This document shows, piece after piece, positions 27,084 through 35,550 of a DNA stretch of 43,066 bases (its first letter is position 1; each line of letters starts with the position of its first letter). The translations under genes were made by a program, and so were the position numbers. Below the pieces are notes generated by a model. That model had not been told where the DNA came from, did no database searches, and was given only the letters and a program-made list of their open reading frames with translations. Origin of the DNA: Nitrospinota bacterium (GTDB taxonomy: Bacteria; UBA8248); assembly GCA_026706735.1 (NCBI GenBank), contig JAPOYD010000017.1:1-43066 (forward strand), read 5' to 3'.

Positions 27084-27977
27084 ATGTTTAAGGGTTCTTA
27101 TGTCGCGATGGTAACTCCGTTCCGCGACGGTAAGCTCGACGAAGAGGGCATTCGCTCTCTGGTGGAATTTCATGTTGAAAATGGAACGCATGGGATTGTG
27201 GCGTGTGGAACCACGGGAGAGTCCGCCACGCTGAGCCATGAAGAGCACGACCGGGTCGTAGAGTTGGTGATCGAGCAGGTAAACGGAAGAATCCCGGTCA
27301 TCGCCGGCTCCGGCTCGAACAGCACCGCGGAGGCCGTTCAGCGCACCCAGTACGCCAAGCGGGCCGGCGCGGATGGCGCGCTCCTGGTAGCTCCTTACTA
27401 CAACAAGCCTACCCAGGAAGGCCTTTATCAACATTTCCGGGCTATTGCGGAATCCGCTGACATCCCGATCGTTCTCTACAACGTGCCGGGCCGAACGGTG
27501 GTGCAGATAGCGCCCGACACGGTGGCGCGCCTCTCGGAGATTCCCAACATCGTGGGCATCAAGGAGGCGACCGGGAATCTGGCGAATTGCTGCGACATCA
27601 TATCCCGCGTGCCGGACGATTTCATTGTGCTTTCAGGCGATGACTTCGTCACGCTGCCGATGATGGCGATGGGTGGCGTGGGGACGATTTCGGTGACGGC
27701 GAACGTGGCTCCCGCGGACGTGGCTCAGATGTGTCAGGCCCATCTCGATGGGGACACCGCCACGGCGAAAGCGTTGCATTACAAGATGTGGGAACTCAAC
27801 CACATGATGTTCTGCGAGACGAACCCGATCCCGGCGAAAGCGACTTTGGCCATCATGGGGCGTATTGCGCTGGAATACCGGCTGCCGCTATGCGCTCCGT
27901 CTGACGCCAACATGAGCAAACTGGAGACGTTCGCCAGGGAATACGGACTGGTCGAAGAAGCAGTGGCGGCGTCGTAA
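27084..27977 (+). CDS. dapA: DapA, 4-hydroxy-tetrahydrodipicolinate synthase
   Basis: The 297-residue class I aldolase condenses pyruvate with aspartate semialdehyde in lysine and diaminopimelate synthesis. The Schiff-base Lys160 lies in GIKEATG, Tyr132 in YNVPGRT with the conserved Arg, and Thr43-Thr44 in CGTTGES; all match E. coli DapA positions to within one residue. AAGGAGG precedes the start. The gene stands alone between a divergent spacer and a terminator. Related NAL-superfamily enzymes are possible, but the conserved TTGE and YNVPGRT favour DapA. Confidence 0.94.
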   Translation: MFKGSYVAMVTPFRDGKLDEEGIRSLVEFHVENGTHGIVACGTTGESATLSHEEHDRVVELVIEQVNGRIPVIAGSGSNSTAEAVQRTQYAKRAGADGALLVAPYYNKPTQEGLYQHFRAIAESADIPIVLYNVPGRTVVQIAPDTVARLSEIPNIVGIKEATGNLANCCDIISRVPDDFIVLSGDDFVTLPMMAMGGVGTISVTANVAPADVAQMCQAHLDGDTATAKALHYKMWELNHMMFCETNPIPAKATLAIMGRIALEYRLPLCAPSDANMSKLETFAREYGLVEEAVAAS

Positions 27978-28005
27978 ACGTACGCTGAACGACAGAATCA
28001 CAAAG

Positions 28006-28039
28006 AAAAAGCGGGAGTTATCAAAGCTCCCGCTTTTTT
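28006..28039. terminator. Bidirectional rho-independent terminator after dapA
   Basis: AAAAA-GCGGGAG, a 9-nt loop and CTCCCGC-TTTTTT form a perfect 7-bp GC-rich stem flanked by A and T runs. It serves dapA on the plus strand and the convergent amidohydrolase gene on the minus strand. Confidence 0.92.
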
Positions 28040-28052
28040 CGCCTTTAGATTC

Positions 28053-28931
28053 TTATTTTTCCAGACCCAGAACCTTGAGAGCGTTTCCGCCGAACCAGAG
28101 TCGTTTCACGTCGTCTTTCAGCGGAAACTTCTCGAACTCCGCCAGGCTTTCCCCCGGGTTGATCATCGGCCAATTCGATGCCCAGAGAATCTTGTTCTTG
28201 AGCAGCGAGTTCCCGTAGCGGAGCAGAGGCTCCCAGCCGGTGTCGGGCGTGGTGATGTATTTGGGCATCGTGCCGCTGACTTCGATATACAGATTGGGGT
28301 GCCGCCAGCTTACGGCGATCATCTCCAGTATCCACGGCCAGCCTCCGTGCACCGCCACGATGCGAAGCTCGGGAAAATCTCTCGCCACCTCGTCCAGATA
28401 GATCGGACGACCGAAATCGAGCAGATTTGAGCTGGAGAGATTCATCGATGTGTGGAGCAAAACGGGGATGCCCAGTTCCACGCATTTGGCGTAAATGGGA
28501 TAGAACTTCTTGTCGTTCGCATGGAGTCCGAGTTCCCATGGCCCCATATTCACGCCTCGGAGGCCGTATTCCTTCACGTCGCGCTCCAGATCGCGCAGCG
28601 CGTCCATGCCGCGAAAAGGGTCGCACCCGGCCGTTCCAATCAGGCGATCCGGGTAATCCTTGATGTATTCGTACAAGACATCGGCGGGAAATTTCGTGCC
28701 CGAGATCGTCGTCATGTCGGAAGTCTTGATCACCGCCTTGTCCACCCCTTGTTCGTCCAAAAAGGCGACGAACTCCTCCGGTTCCAAGTAGCGGTGTTCT
28801 TCCTCGTTGCCGAATACCCTGTCCCCATAATGTTTGGCGTAATCCACTAAGCGGCCGGTCGGTTTCAAATACCTGTCCAGACCCTCGGGAATGGGGCATG
28901 AGACTCTGAAATCGATGATCGGCGTCGGCAT
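28053..28931 (-). CDS. Amidohydrolase_2-family (ACMSD-like) protein with degenerate metal site
   Basis: The 292-residue TIM-barrel protein resembles amidohydrolase_2 enzymes, which include ACMSD-type decarboxylases and hydrolases. His160 (VLLHTS) and His195 (AVHGGWPW) are present. The N-terminal HxH reads Arg9 and Ser11 (IIDFRVSCP), and the usual Asp on the last strand reads Asn253 (ASNWP). Three of the normal metal ligands are therefore missing, so it may bind metal differently or not at all. GGAG lies 7 nt before the ATG. Substrate unknown; the neighbouring MFS gene is divergent and might share a role. Confidence 0.82.
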   Translation of the reverse strand: MPTPIIDFRVSCPIPEGLDRYLKPTGRLVDYAKHYGDRVFGNEEEHRYLEPEEFVAFLDEQGVDKAVIKTSDMTTISGTKFPADVLYEYIKDYPDRLIGTAGCDPFRGMDALRDLERDVKEYGLRGVNMGPWELGLHANDKKFYPIYAKCVELGIPVLLHTSMNLSSSNLLDFGRPIYLDEVARDFPELRIVAVHGGWPWILEMIAVSWRHPNLYIEVSGTMPKYITTPDTGWEPLLRYGNSLLKNKILWASNWPMINPGESLAEFEKFPLKDDVKRLWFGGNALKVLGLEK

Positions 28932-29080
28932 CCGTAAGCTCCATGAAATTTGAATCTTATTTGAGCGCAGAGTACATCAGGACGCTCGTTTTCGGATAGT
29001 CGCGAATGGAAAGCTCACTCCCTCGCCACAGTTCGTTGAATCCTTTATTCTCATTCTCATTTTGGAATCAGAGGATTTGT

Positions 29081-30349
29081 ATGAAAAAGAATGACGGAAC
29101 ATCAACCCACTGGCTTTGGGTGATTTGCGCGGCCCAAGTGCCGATGATGTTCGTCTATGCGAACTATGTGGCGGCGCTTCCGCTGTTCAAGGCGGAATGG
29201 AATCTCACGAACGTGCAGGCCGGCACGATTTATACGGCGTTTTACGTGGGTTACATCCTCGCCTCGGCCGTTTTGGCGACCGCGACGGATTACATGAGCG
29301 CGAAAAAGATATATCTGGTCTCGAGCCTTTGGCTGGCGCTCCTGAATTTCATGTTCCCGCTCTTAGCCGATGGTTTCATCAGCGCATCGGTGTTTCGCGG
29401 TCTCACGGGCGTGGGGCTGGCCGGCACGTATGCGCCTGCGCTTCGGCTGGTGGCGGAGTATGCCCCGGAGGAGAGGCGCGCCCGGATGGTGGGGATGTAT
29501 ACGTTTTTTTATACCGTAGGCGTCGCCACATCTATCTATGTGACGGGCATGCTTGTTGCGAATTTCGAGTGGCGCACGGCGTTCGCGTTGACGTCTCTGG
29601 GACCCGCCGCCGGTTTCTTGGCCATGGTGTTTCTGCTTCCCACCCTGCCTTCACCGAGGGGAGATGGAGACGCCGGATTTGAATTGCCCAGACTTCCGGC
29701 TCCCGTGTGGGTGCTCATGGGCGTTGTGGGCGCGCACAGGTGGGAGGTGTTCGCATTCAGGGGCTGGATAGTCACCTTCCTGGCGGCGTCCCTGGTGATG
29801 ACGGGAGCGGAGACGCGCGAGAGCGCCCTCCAGGTCGCCTCCACGTCCGCTGCACTGATCATCGGGCTGAGCGCCGTCTCGAAACTCATTGGCGGCTGGT
29901 GCGCCGACCGTATCGGCAGGCCGCCCACGATAATCGCGAGCCTGTTTCTGAGCGGCCTGATTTCAGTTTCCATCGGGCTCGCATTCGGGGCGCCTTTCAC
30001 CACCTTACAGATTCTCTGCCTGGTCTGGGTGATCGTCATGCACGTGGATGCCCCCGTTCTGGTCGTGTTGACCACGGAACTCACGCCCAGACGCCACCTC
30101 GGTTCCGCATTGGGAATTCAATCGGGTTTGGGTTTTCTGCTTGGTTCCCTCGCGCCCATGGTGGTGGGGAAATTCCTGGACATGAGCAACGACTCGGGCG
30201 ACGGCGCTCTTCCCGTGAACTGGGACTGGGCGTTCATCGGGCCGGGTGTTGCGGCTATTCTGGGAGCGGTCGCCACCATTTTCGTCACGCGGCGTTTTAT
30301 TACCGGGGGAAAGCCGCTAGAGGGCGGAGCAGATGCTTCACGGCCATAA
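29081..30349 (+). CDS. MFS transporter
   Basis: The 422-residue protein has twelve predicted membrane helices. It shows MFS features: a loop 2-3 segment ATATDYMSAKK, RGLTGVGLAGTYAPALRLVAEY on helix 4, and a second-half GGWCADRIGRPPT matching the motif A of the C-terminal half. Substrate unknown. The ORF track starts at 29006, but ATG 29081 has AGAGGA about 7 nt upstream and begins just before the first helix. It is divergent from the amidohydrolase gene and followed by a promoter for the ABC operon. Confidence 0.85.
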   Translation: MKKNDGTSTHWLWVICAAQVPMMFVYANYVAALPLFKAEWNLTNVQAGTIYTAFYVGYILASAVLATATDYMSAKKIYLVSSLWLALLNFMFPLLADGFISASVFRGLTGVGLAGTYAPALRLVAEYAPEERRARMVGMYTFFYTVGVATSIYVTGMLVANFEWRTAFALTSLGPAAGFLAMVFLLPTLPSPRGDGDAGFELPRLPAPVWVLMGVVGAHRWEVFAFRGWIVTFLAASLVMTGAETRESALQVASTSAALIIGLSAVSKLIGGWCADRIGRPPTIIASLFLSGLISVSIGLAFGAPFTTLQILCLVWVIVMHVDAPVLVVLTTELTPRRHLGSALGIQSGLGFLLGSLAPMVVGKFLDMSNDSGDGALPVNWDWAFIGPGVAAILGAVATIFVTRRFITGGKPLEGGADASRP

Positions 30350-30394
30350 GCCCATACGCTCGATATGCGGGTTCCACCCCACAATATCATCGGC

Positions 30395-30422
30395 TTGACG
30401 ATGTTCGCAGTTTTGATATGAT
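30395..30422 (+). promoter_or_regulatory. Sigma-70-type promoter for the ABC importer operon
   Basis: TTGACG, 16 nt and TATGAT each match consensus at five of six positions. They lie about 130 nt before the binding-protein ATG, giving a leader of roughly 120 nt. Confidence 0.65.
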
Positions 30423-30426
30423 TCGC

Positions 30427-30461
30427 CTCACCTCTTGGAAAGCATCTTACATTTAGGTGAG
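30427..30461 (+). repeat. Inverted repeat at the expected transcription start of the ABC operon
   Basis: CTCACCT at 30427-30433 and AGGTGAG at 30455-30461 form a perfect 7-bp inverted repeat with a 21-nt spacer, beginning at or next to the predicted transcription start. It could be an operator for a repressor or a leader hairpin. It does not resemble a Fur box. Confidence 0.4.
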
Positions 30462-30550
30462 CGGTTAAATGAAGCGTGCTCTTTAGTTTCTTGCAGTAGA
30501 TTATCTGCGCACTTTTCGAACTGCTACTTAACGAGCAAAGGAGAACAAAA

Positions 30551-31564
30551 ATGCTGAAAGGAATCATTGCTGGTCTGTTGGCGGTGGCTCTTCTGAGCGC
30601 ACCGGCGTTCGCGGCGGACGACGCTACCATGCGCGCCGCCAAGAAAGAGGGGAAAATCACCTGGTATTCCTCTCTCACGATCAATATCGCGCAGGATATA
30701 TGCAACCGCTATAACAAGAAAAAAACAGGTATCAAATGCATCCTCCACCGAGACGGATCGGGCAAGCTCTATCGTCGTTATCTGCAAGAGCGTAAAGGCG
30801 GCATTTACGTCGCCGACGTGGTTCACACGTCGAACCTGGGCCATTTCCTGAACCTGAAAGCCAAGAAAATCATCACGCCCTACAAACCCGCCGGGACGGA
30901 CAACTTCAATGAGAAGTTCGTGACCAAGGACAACTACTGGACGATTCTTCGCGCGGGCGTTCTGATGCCCTTCTACAACACCAAGAAAGTCAGCGAGAAA
31001 GACGCGCCCAAGACGTATGCGGATTTCCTCGACCCCAAGTGGAAAGGCAAAATCATTCAATCACACCCCAGCTACAGCGGGTTCGTCACGAACGGCATGA
31101 TCAACATCGTGAACAGGTTCGGCTGGGGTTATTATGAGAAGTTGGCCAAGCAAAAGCCGAAGATCGTGCAATCCGCGGCTGGCAGCGTTCCTCTCATAGC
31201 GCGCGGGGAAGCTTTGATTGGTACGGGTACGACATCTTATACGCTCCTCAAGCAAATGCAGAAAGGCGAGCCTCTCAAGCCCGTAATCCCGCCGGCGGGT
31301 CTGGCTTTGGTGACCTCACCGAACAGCGTGTTCACGAAGGCGCCGAACCCCAACGCCGCGCGCGTGTTCACCGATTATCTGTTCAGTCAGGAGACCATGC
31401 AGCTTCTGGCGGATTACTTCCTTTATGTGGGCAATCCGAATGTGAAGTATCCAAAGGGATTGCCGGCGCTCAAGGACATCAACTTGATGGCCATCGGCGG
31501 AGACGAACTGAAGAAGAAGAACAAGCCGACGCGCGCGAAGTTCAAAAAGCTCTTCGGCGTGTAA
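30551..31564 (+). CDS. ABC importer substrate-binding protein (Fbp/AfuA-like fold)
   Basis: The 337-residue periplasmic binding protein has a signal peptide cut after APAFA, then EGKITWYSSLTINIAQDICNRY, typical of family 1/6-type binding proteins often annotated as ferric-iron binders. The tandem Tyr pair that holds iron in FbpA/FutA lies in a region that here reads GTGTTSYTLLKQ, so only one Tyr remains. The ligand may therefore not be ferric iron; organic acids or phosphonates are options. AAAGGAG precedes the ATG. The permease and ATPase follow, with a strong hairpin in between. Confidence 0.86.
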   Translation: MLKGIIAGLLAVALLSAPAFAADDATMRAAKKEGKITWYSSLTINIAQDICNRYNKKKTGIKCILHRDGSGKLYRRYLQERKGGIYVADVVHTSNLGHFLNLKAKKIITPYKPAGTDNFNEKFVTKDNYWTILRAGVLMPFYNTKKVSEKDAPKTYADFLDPKWKGKIIQSHPSYSGFVTNGMINIVNRFGWGYYEKLAKQKPKIVQSAAGSVPLIARGEALIGTGTTSYTLLKQMQKGEPLKPVIPPAGLALVTSPNSVFTKAPNPNAARVFTDYLFSQETMQLLADYFLYVGNPNVKYPKGLPALKDINLMAIGGDELKKKNKPTRAKFKKLFGV

Positions 31565-31575
31565 AAAAAGAATGG

Positions 31576-31617
31576 GCGGGGGCGGTTTCTTACGCAAAAC
31601 CAAGAAATCGCTCCCGC
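31576..31617 (+). terminator. 16-bp intercistronic hairpin after the binding-protein gene
   Basis: GCGGGGGCGGTTTCTT and AAGAAATCGCTCCCGC pair over 16 bp with two G-U wobbles and a 10-nt loop, followed by a T-rich stretch. Placed between the binding-protein and permease genes, it probably attenuates transcription or protects the 3' end so that more binding protein than permease is made. Confidence 0.7.
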
Positions 31618-31681
31618 TTCGTTATTTTGATGTTTAGAATAGGTTGAAAACCACTTAACGCCTGGAAGGACAAATGCGCAT

Positions 31682-33427
31682 ATGACGCAAGATGCTCAAC
31701 AGCTTCCCGGAATGATCTCGGGAGGCGAGCCCTCTGCCACCAGGAAATTCGACTACACCATAATCGTTTGGGTGGTATTATTTATTCTGCTGGTCATCCT
31801 GGTGGCGAATCCCATCTTCCAGCTCTTCAAGGAAAGTTTCTTCGTTTCCGAGGACGAGGCCGGCGGCTTCACCTTCCAGAACTACATCGACGCTTTCGAG
31901 ACCGATGAATACTACAAGCCGATGTACATCACGATGATGCTAGCCATCTCGGTGGGCTCCATATCCCTGGTGGTGGGCGCCGTCATGGCCTGGGTGGTCA
32001 GCCGAACGGACATCCCTTTCCCGAATTTGATCAGAAACGGCATTCTGGCTTCGTTCGTGACCCCTCCCTTCCTGGGCGCCATAGCCTGGATATTCCTGGC
32101 GGGCCAAAACGAAGGGTGGCTGAATAAATGGATTCGCGGGTTATTTGGATTGAGTGAAGAGTTTTATCTGTTCGACATCTTCACAATGAAGGGCGTCATA
32201 TTCGCCATGTCGCTCTACACGTTTCCGCTCGTCTTCATCGTCGTTTTAGCAGGCCTGAACAATATTTCCTCGGACGTGGAAGACGCTGCCAACGTGGCGG
32301 GCGGCGGAACGTTCCACACCATGTTCAGCATCACTTTGCCGCTCGTAGCGCCCTCTCTGTTCGCGGGTTTCATCCTGGCGGCGCTCGAAGCGATGATTCT
32401 TTTCGGCATCCCGGCGGTGTTGTCGATTCCGGCGGGCCAGCACACGATGACGACCCAGCTTCGCGCCTTCATGGTTTCCGAAGACGACCTGCTCGGTCTG
32501 GCCTCTGCCTACGCGATGCCCATGCTCGTTTTGGCTATAGGCATGGTCTGGACGCGGGGCATTGTTCTGGGCAGAAGAGGCTACGCCACCGTCGGCGGCA
32601 AGGGAGGCCAGAGACGTCCGCAAAAGCTGGGTGTTTGGCGTATACCGATATTCATACTCTGCATGATTCCGCTCGTGTGCGCGATTGTGTTGCCTGGATT
32701 CGCTTTGCTGACCACGTCGTTCATGAGAAACCTGGGCGGTGGATTGGTATGGGCGAACTTCACCTTATGGAATTATCACTTCATCCTGACGAACGATGCG
32801 GTGAGGGTGTCGATCTATAATACGATTCTCCTGGCCATCATGGCGGCGACCGGCGCCACGATCGTGGCTGCGGTTTCCGCTTTCATCGCGCAACGCAAAC
32901 TCATCAAGGGCCATCAATATATGGGATTCATGGCGACCGCGCCCATCGGAATTCCCGGCATCGTCCTTGCGGTGGGCCTGTTCGCGGCCTATACGAAACA
33001 GCCCTTCGTGCTGTACGGAACGCTTTGGATCATGTTCCTGGCGTATCTCACCAAGTACCTGCCCCTTGCGTATCAGACGGCGAATGCGGGTCTCTCGAGC
33101 ATTCATCCTGAACTCGAGGAGAGTTGCCGCATCATGGGCGCGAATCGCCTTCAGGTTTTCAAGGACGTGACGGTGCCTTTGTTCAAGACGGCCGTCATCG
33201 CGTCATGGATATTGGTGTTCATGCCCTCGCTCAGGGAATTGAGCGCTTCGGTTCTGCTGTGGACGACAAATACGAAGGTCATCTCGGTGGTCGTCGTAGC
33301 TTTTTACGAGGAATCGCTGTTGGGTCCCATATCGGCCCTGGGCGTCCTGCTCCTACTCATCACTTTGGTGGCGATTGTGGCCGGATTCCGTCTGGTGGGC
33401 AGGGACTTCATGAGTTCCAGCGGATAG
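31682..33427 (+). CDS. ABC importer permease, fused double-domain (FbpB-like)
   Basis: The 581-residue membrane protein contains two permease domains in one chain, each with an EAA-type loop. The first has VEDAANVAGGGTFHTMFSITLP; the second has LEESCRIMGANRLQVFKDVTVP. About twelve helices are predicted. This fused layout is usual for FbpB/AfuB-type importers. It follows the binding protein and precedes the ATPase. GGAAGGA lies about 11 nt upstream of the ATG. Confidence 0.9.
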   Translation: MTQDAQQLPGMISGGEPSATRKFDYTIIVWVVLFILLVILVANPIFQLFKESFFVSEDEAGGFTFQNYIDAFETDEYYKPMYITMMLAISVGSISLVVGAVMAWVVSRTDIPFPNLIRNGILASFVTPPFLGAIAWIFLAGQNEGWLNKWIRGLFGLSEEFYLFDIFTMKGVIFAMSLYTFPLVFIVVLAGLNNISSDVEDAANVAGGGTFHTMFSITLPLVAPSLFAGFILAALEAMILFGIPAVLSIPAGQHTMTTQLRAFMVSEDDLLGLASAYAMPMLVLAIGMVWTRGIVLGRRGYATVGGKGGQRRPQKLGVWRIPIFILCMIPLVCAIVLPGFALLTTSFMRNLGGGLVWANFTLWNYHFILTNDAVRVSIYNTILLAIMAATGATIVAAVSAFIAQRKLIKGHQYMGFMATAPIGIPGIVLAVGLFAAYTKQPFVLYGTLWIMFLAYLTKYLPLAYQTANAGLSSIHPELEESCRIMGANRLQVFKDVTVPLFKTAVIASWILVFMPSLRELSASVLLWTTNTKVISVVVVAFYEESLLGPISALGVLLLLITLVAIVAGFRLVGRDFMSSSG

Positions 33428-33442
33428 AAAGGGAGATTTGCG

Positions 33443-34522
33443 TTGGCTGTTCTCGATCTGAAAGGCCTGTTGAAGATATTCGGCACTGACGTCCGGGCGG
33501 TGGATGAAATTGACCTGCATATCGAACATGGGGAGTTGATTTCTCTTTTGGGACCCTCTGGTTGCGGCAAGACGACGACTCTGCGCCTCGTTGCGGGTTT
33601 CATCGATCCGAACGCCGGAGAAATCGTCATGGACGGAGAGGTCGTATCGAATGCCAGCAGCGTCATTCCACCCGAGCGCCGCAACATGAGCATGATTTTC
33701 CAGAGCTACGCCATCTGGCCGCATAAAACGGTCTCCCAGAATGTCGGCTATGGGTTGAAATTCCGTGGTATCACGGGTGCTGAGGCGGATAAGCGCGTGA
33801 AAAGCCTGCTTTCCGTCGTGCAGATGGATCATCTGGGCGCCCGCTATCCGTCAGAACTCTCGGGCGGCCAGCAACAGCGGGTAGCCTTGGCCCGCGCACT
33901 CGTGGTCGAACCGGCCGTATTGTTGCTCGATGAGCCGCTCTCGAACCTCGACGCCAACCTGCGCGAGGAGATGCGTTTCGAGATCAGGCGCCTGCACGAT
34001 GAATTCAATATTACGAGTATTTACGTGACGCACGACCAGGCCGAGGCCATGGTCACCAGCGACAGAATCTGTGTTATGAACAGTGGCAAGATCGAGCAGG
34101 TGGGCAAGCCGTCTGATATATACGATATCCCGGCGACGAAGTTCGTGGCCGAATTCGTCGGCGTGACGAACTCGATTCCAGGGAAAATGAGCGCTCCGGG
34201 TCTTTTTGAGGCCAGTGACGGCGCCAAGTTCATGATGAATTCAGATGGTGGAAAAACGGGAGAACTCGTCTCCATCCGGCCCCACCGCATTCAGGTGCAT
34301 TCCGAGAATGCGGACGTGGGCGGCGCGGACTCTCAGAACGTGCTCGATGGCGAGGTGACGCGCGGGTATTATTTTGGAAGCACGGTGGATTACCTCGTTA
34401 AGGTGCCGGGCTTGGAAGAGCCGCTTCGCGTCATCGGCGACCCGCACCAGTTCTTTGGTTTGGGCAGCAAGGTCCGGTTGACCATCGAAAAAGCGGCGGT
34501 CATTCTTGTGAGCGATAGTTAA
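33443..34522 (+). CDS. ABC importer ATPase (FbpC/PotA-like)
   Basis: The 359-residue ATPase has Walker A GPSGCGKTTT, Q-loop FQSYAIWPHKTV, signature LSGGQQQRVALARAL, Walker B VLLLDEPLSNLD, H-loop VTHDQAEA and a C-terminal TOBE-type regulatory domain (about 260-355). The start is TTG with GGGAG about 8 nt upstream. It powers import through the preceding double permease. The C-terminal domain gives no clear clue to the substrate. Confidence 0.9.
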   Translation: MAVLDLKGLLKIFGTDVRAVDEIDLHIEHGELISLLGPSGCGKTTTLRLVAGFIDPNAGEIVMDGEVVSNASSVIPPERRNMSMIFQSYAIWPHKTVSQNVGYGLKFRGITGAEADKRVKSLLSVVQMDHLGARYPSELSGGQQQRVALARALVVEPAVLLLDEPLSNLDANLREEMRFEIRRLHDEFNITSIYVTHDQAEAMVTSDRICVMNSGKIEQVGKPSDIYDIPATKFVAEFVGVTNSIPGKMSAPGLFEASDGAKFMMNSDGGKTGELVSIRPHRIQVHSENADVGGADSQNVLDGEVTRGYYFGSTVDYLVKVPGLEEPLRVIGDPHQFFGLGSKVRLTIEKAAVILVSDS

Positions 34523-34532
34523 AGCCTCATCG

Positions 34533-35495
34533 ATGCAAATCGTTATTCCCGACGATTGTTTCCGTTTGTTTGAAGATTCAGAAGCCCTTGGGCGACTGCG
34601 CGCCTTCGGCGACGTGCATTACTACGTCGAAAACGCCGAAAGCGAAGAATTGCTCCGCGAGCGCCTGAAAGACGCGGAAATCATCTTGACGACCAGGTAT
34701 CAGACCGACTTCAAGACAACCGATTTGCTGGATCATATTCCTCACCTCCGGATGATTTCCGTAATGGGCACGCGCCCGCGCATGATTGACATGGATCGCG
34801 CCAATGAACGCGGCATCGTGGTGAGTACGACGCCCGCCGCGAGCGCCTCGTCCGTGGCTGAGCACACGATGATGCTGATCCTGGCGCTCGCGAAAAGAAT
34901 GCCGCTCATGTTCCCCGCCATGAAAGAGGGCGGCTGGCCCCAGGATCTAGGAGTCGAACTTGCCGGAAAAACTTTGGGCCTCATCGGTTTCGGTCATATT
35001 GCACACCTGGTTTGCCGCATGGCCCTGGGTTTCGGTATGCGGGTCACCACCTGCTCGCCTTCGATGACGCCCGAACGCGCACAGGCGGAGGGGGCGGAAG
35101 CGGCCTCCGTAGAGGAGTGTCTTGCGTCCGACGTGGTGTCGCTTCACCTTCATTTGCCGGCGGGGGCCGCGCCTTTCATGACGAGAGAGAAATTCGCGCA
35201 GATGAAAAAGACGGCGTTTTTCATCAACACGGCGCGCGCTCAAGTTGTGGATGAGGATGCGCTGCTGGATGTCTTGCGAAACAGGCGCATCGCAGGTGCT
35301 GGTCTCGACGTTTTCGAGCCTTTCGAGCCGTTGCCGAAGGATTCGATATATCGTTCTCTGGATAACGTCATCATCACGCCGCATTCTGCGTGGATCACGG
35401 ACGGCACGTATGCGAGGTTCCGCGACGTTCCAGTAGCGAACATCGAAGCGTTTTTGAGGGGTGCGCCTACGAATATCGTCAAAGAAAACGCGTAA
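34533..35495 (+). CDS. D-2-hydroxyacid dehydrogenase (first copy)
   Basis: The 320-residue NAD-dependent enzyme of the D-isomer 2-hydroxyacid family has the Rossmann motif GLIGFGHIA. The catalytic Arg lies in NTARAQVVDE, the Glu in the DVFEPFEPLP region and the His in TPHSAW. It starts 10 nt after the ABC ATPase, so it is probably part of the importer operon and may act on the imported compound or its product. The substrate (phosphoglycerate, glyoxylate or other 2-keto acid) cannot be read from sequence. Confidence 0.87.
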   Translation: MQIVIPDDCFRLFEDSEALGRLRAFGDVHYYVENAESEELLRERLKDAEIILTTRYQTDFKTTDLLDHIPHLRMISVMGTRPRMIDMDRANERGIVVSTTPAASASSVAEHTMMLILALAKRMPLMFPAMKEGGWPQDLGVELAGKTLGLIGFGHIAHLVCRMALGFGMRVTTCSPSMTPERAQAEGAEAASVEECLASDVVSLHLHLPAGAAPFMTREKFAQMKKTAFFINTARAQVVDEDALLDVLRNRRIAGAGLDVFEPFEPLPKDSIYRSLDNVIITPHSAWITDGTYARFRDVPVANIEAFLRGAPTNIVKENA

Positions 35496-35507
35496 GCAAA
35501 CCACGCG

Positions 35508-35546
35508 AAATAGCCCCGGCTGTCTACACGTACCGGGGCTATTTTT
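35508..35546. terminator. Bidirectional terminator between hydroxyacid dehydrogenase and aquaporin
   Basis: AAATAGCCCCGG and CCGGGGCTATTT form a perfect 12-bp stem with a 13-nt loop, flanked by A-rich and T-rich sequence. It ends the ABC operon on the plus strand and the aquaporin gene on the minus strand. Confidence 0.9.
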
Positions 35547-35550
35547 AGAC

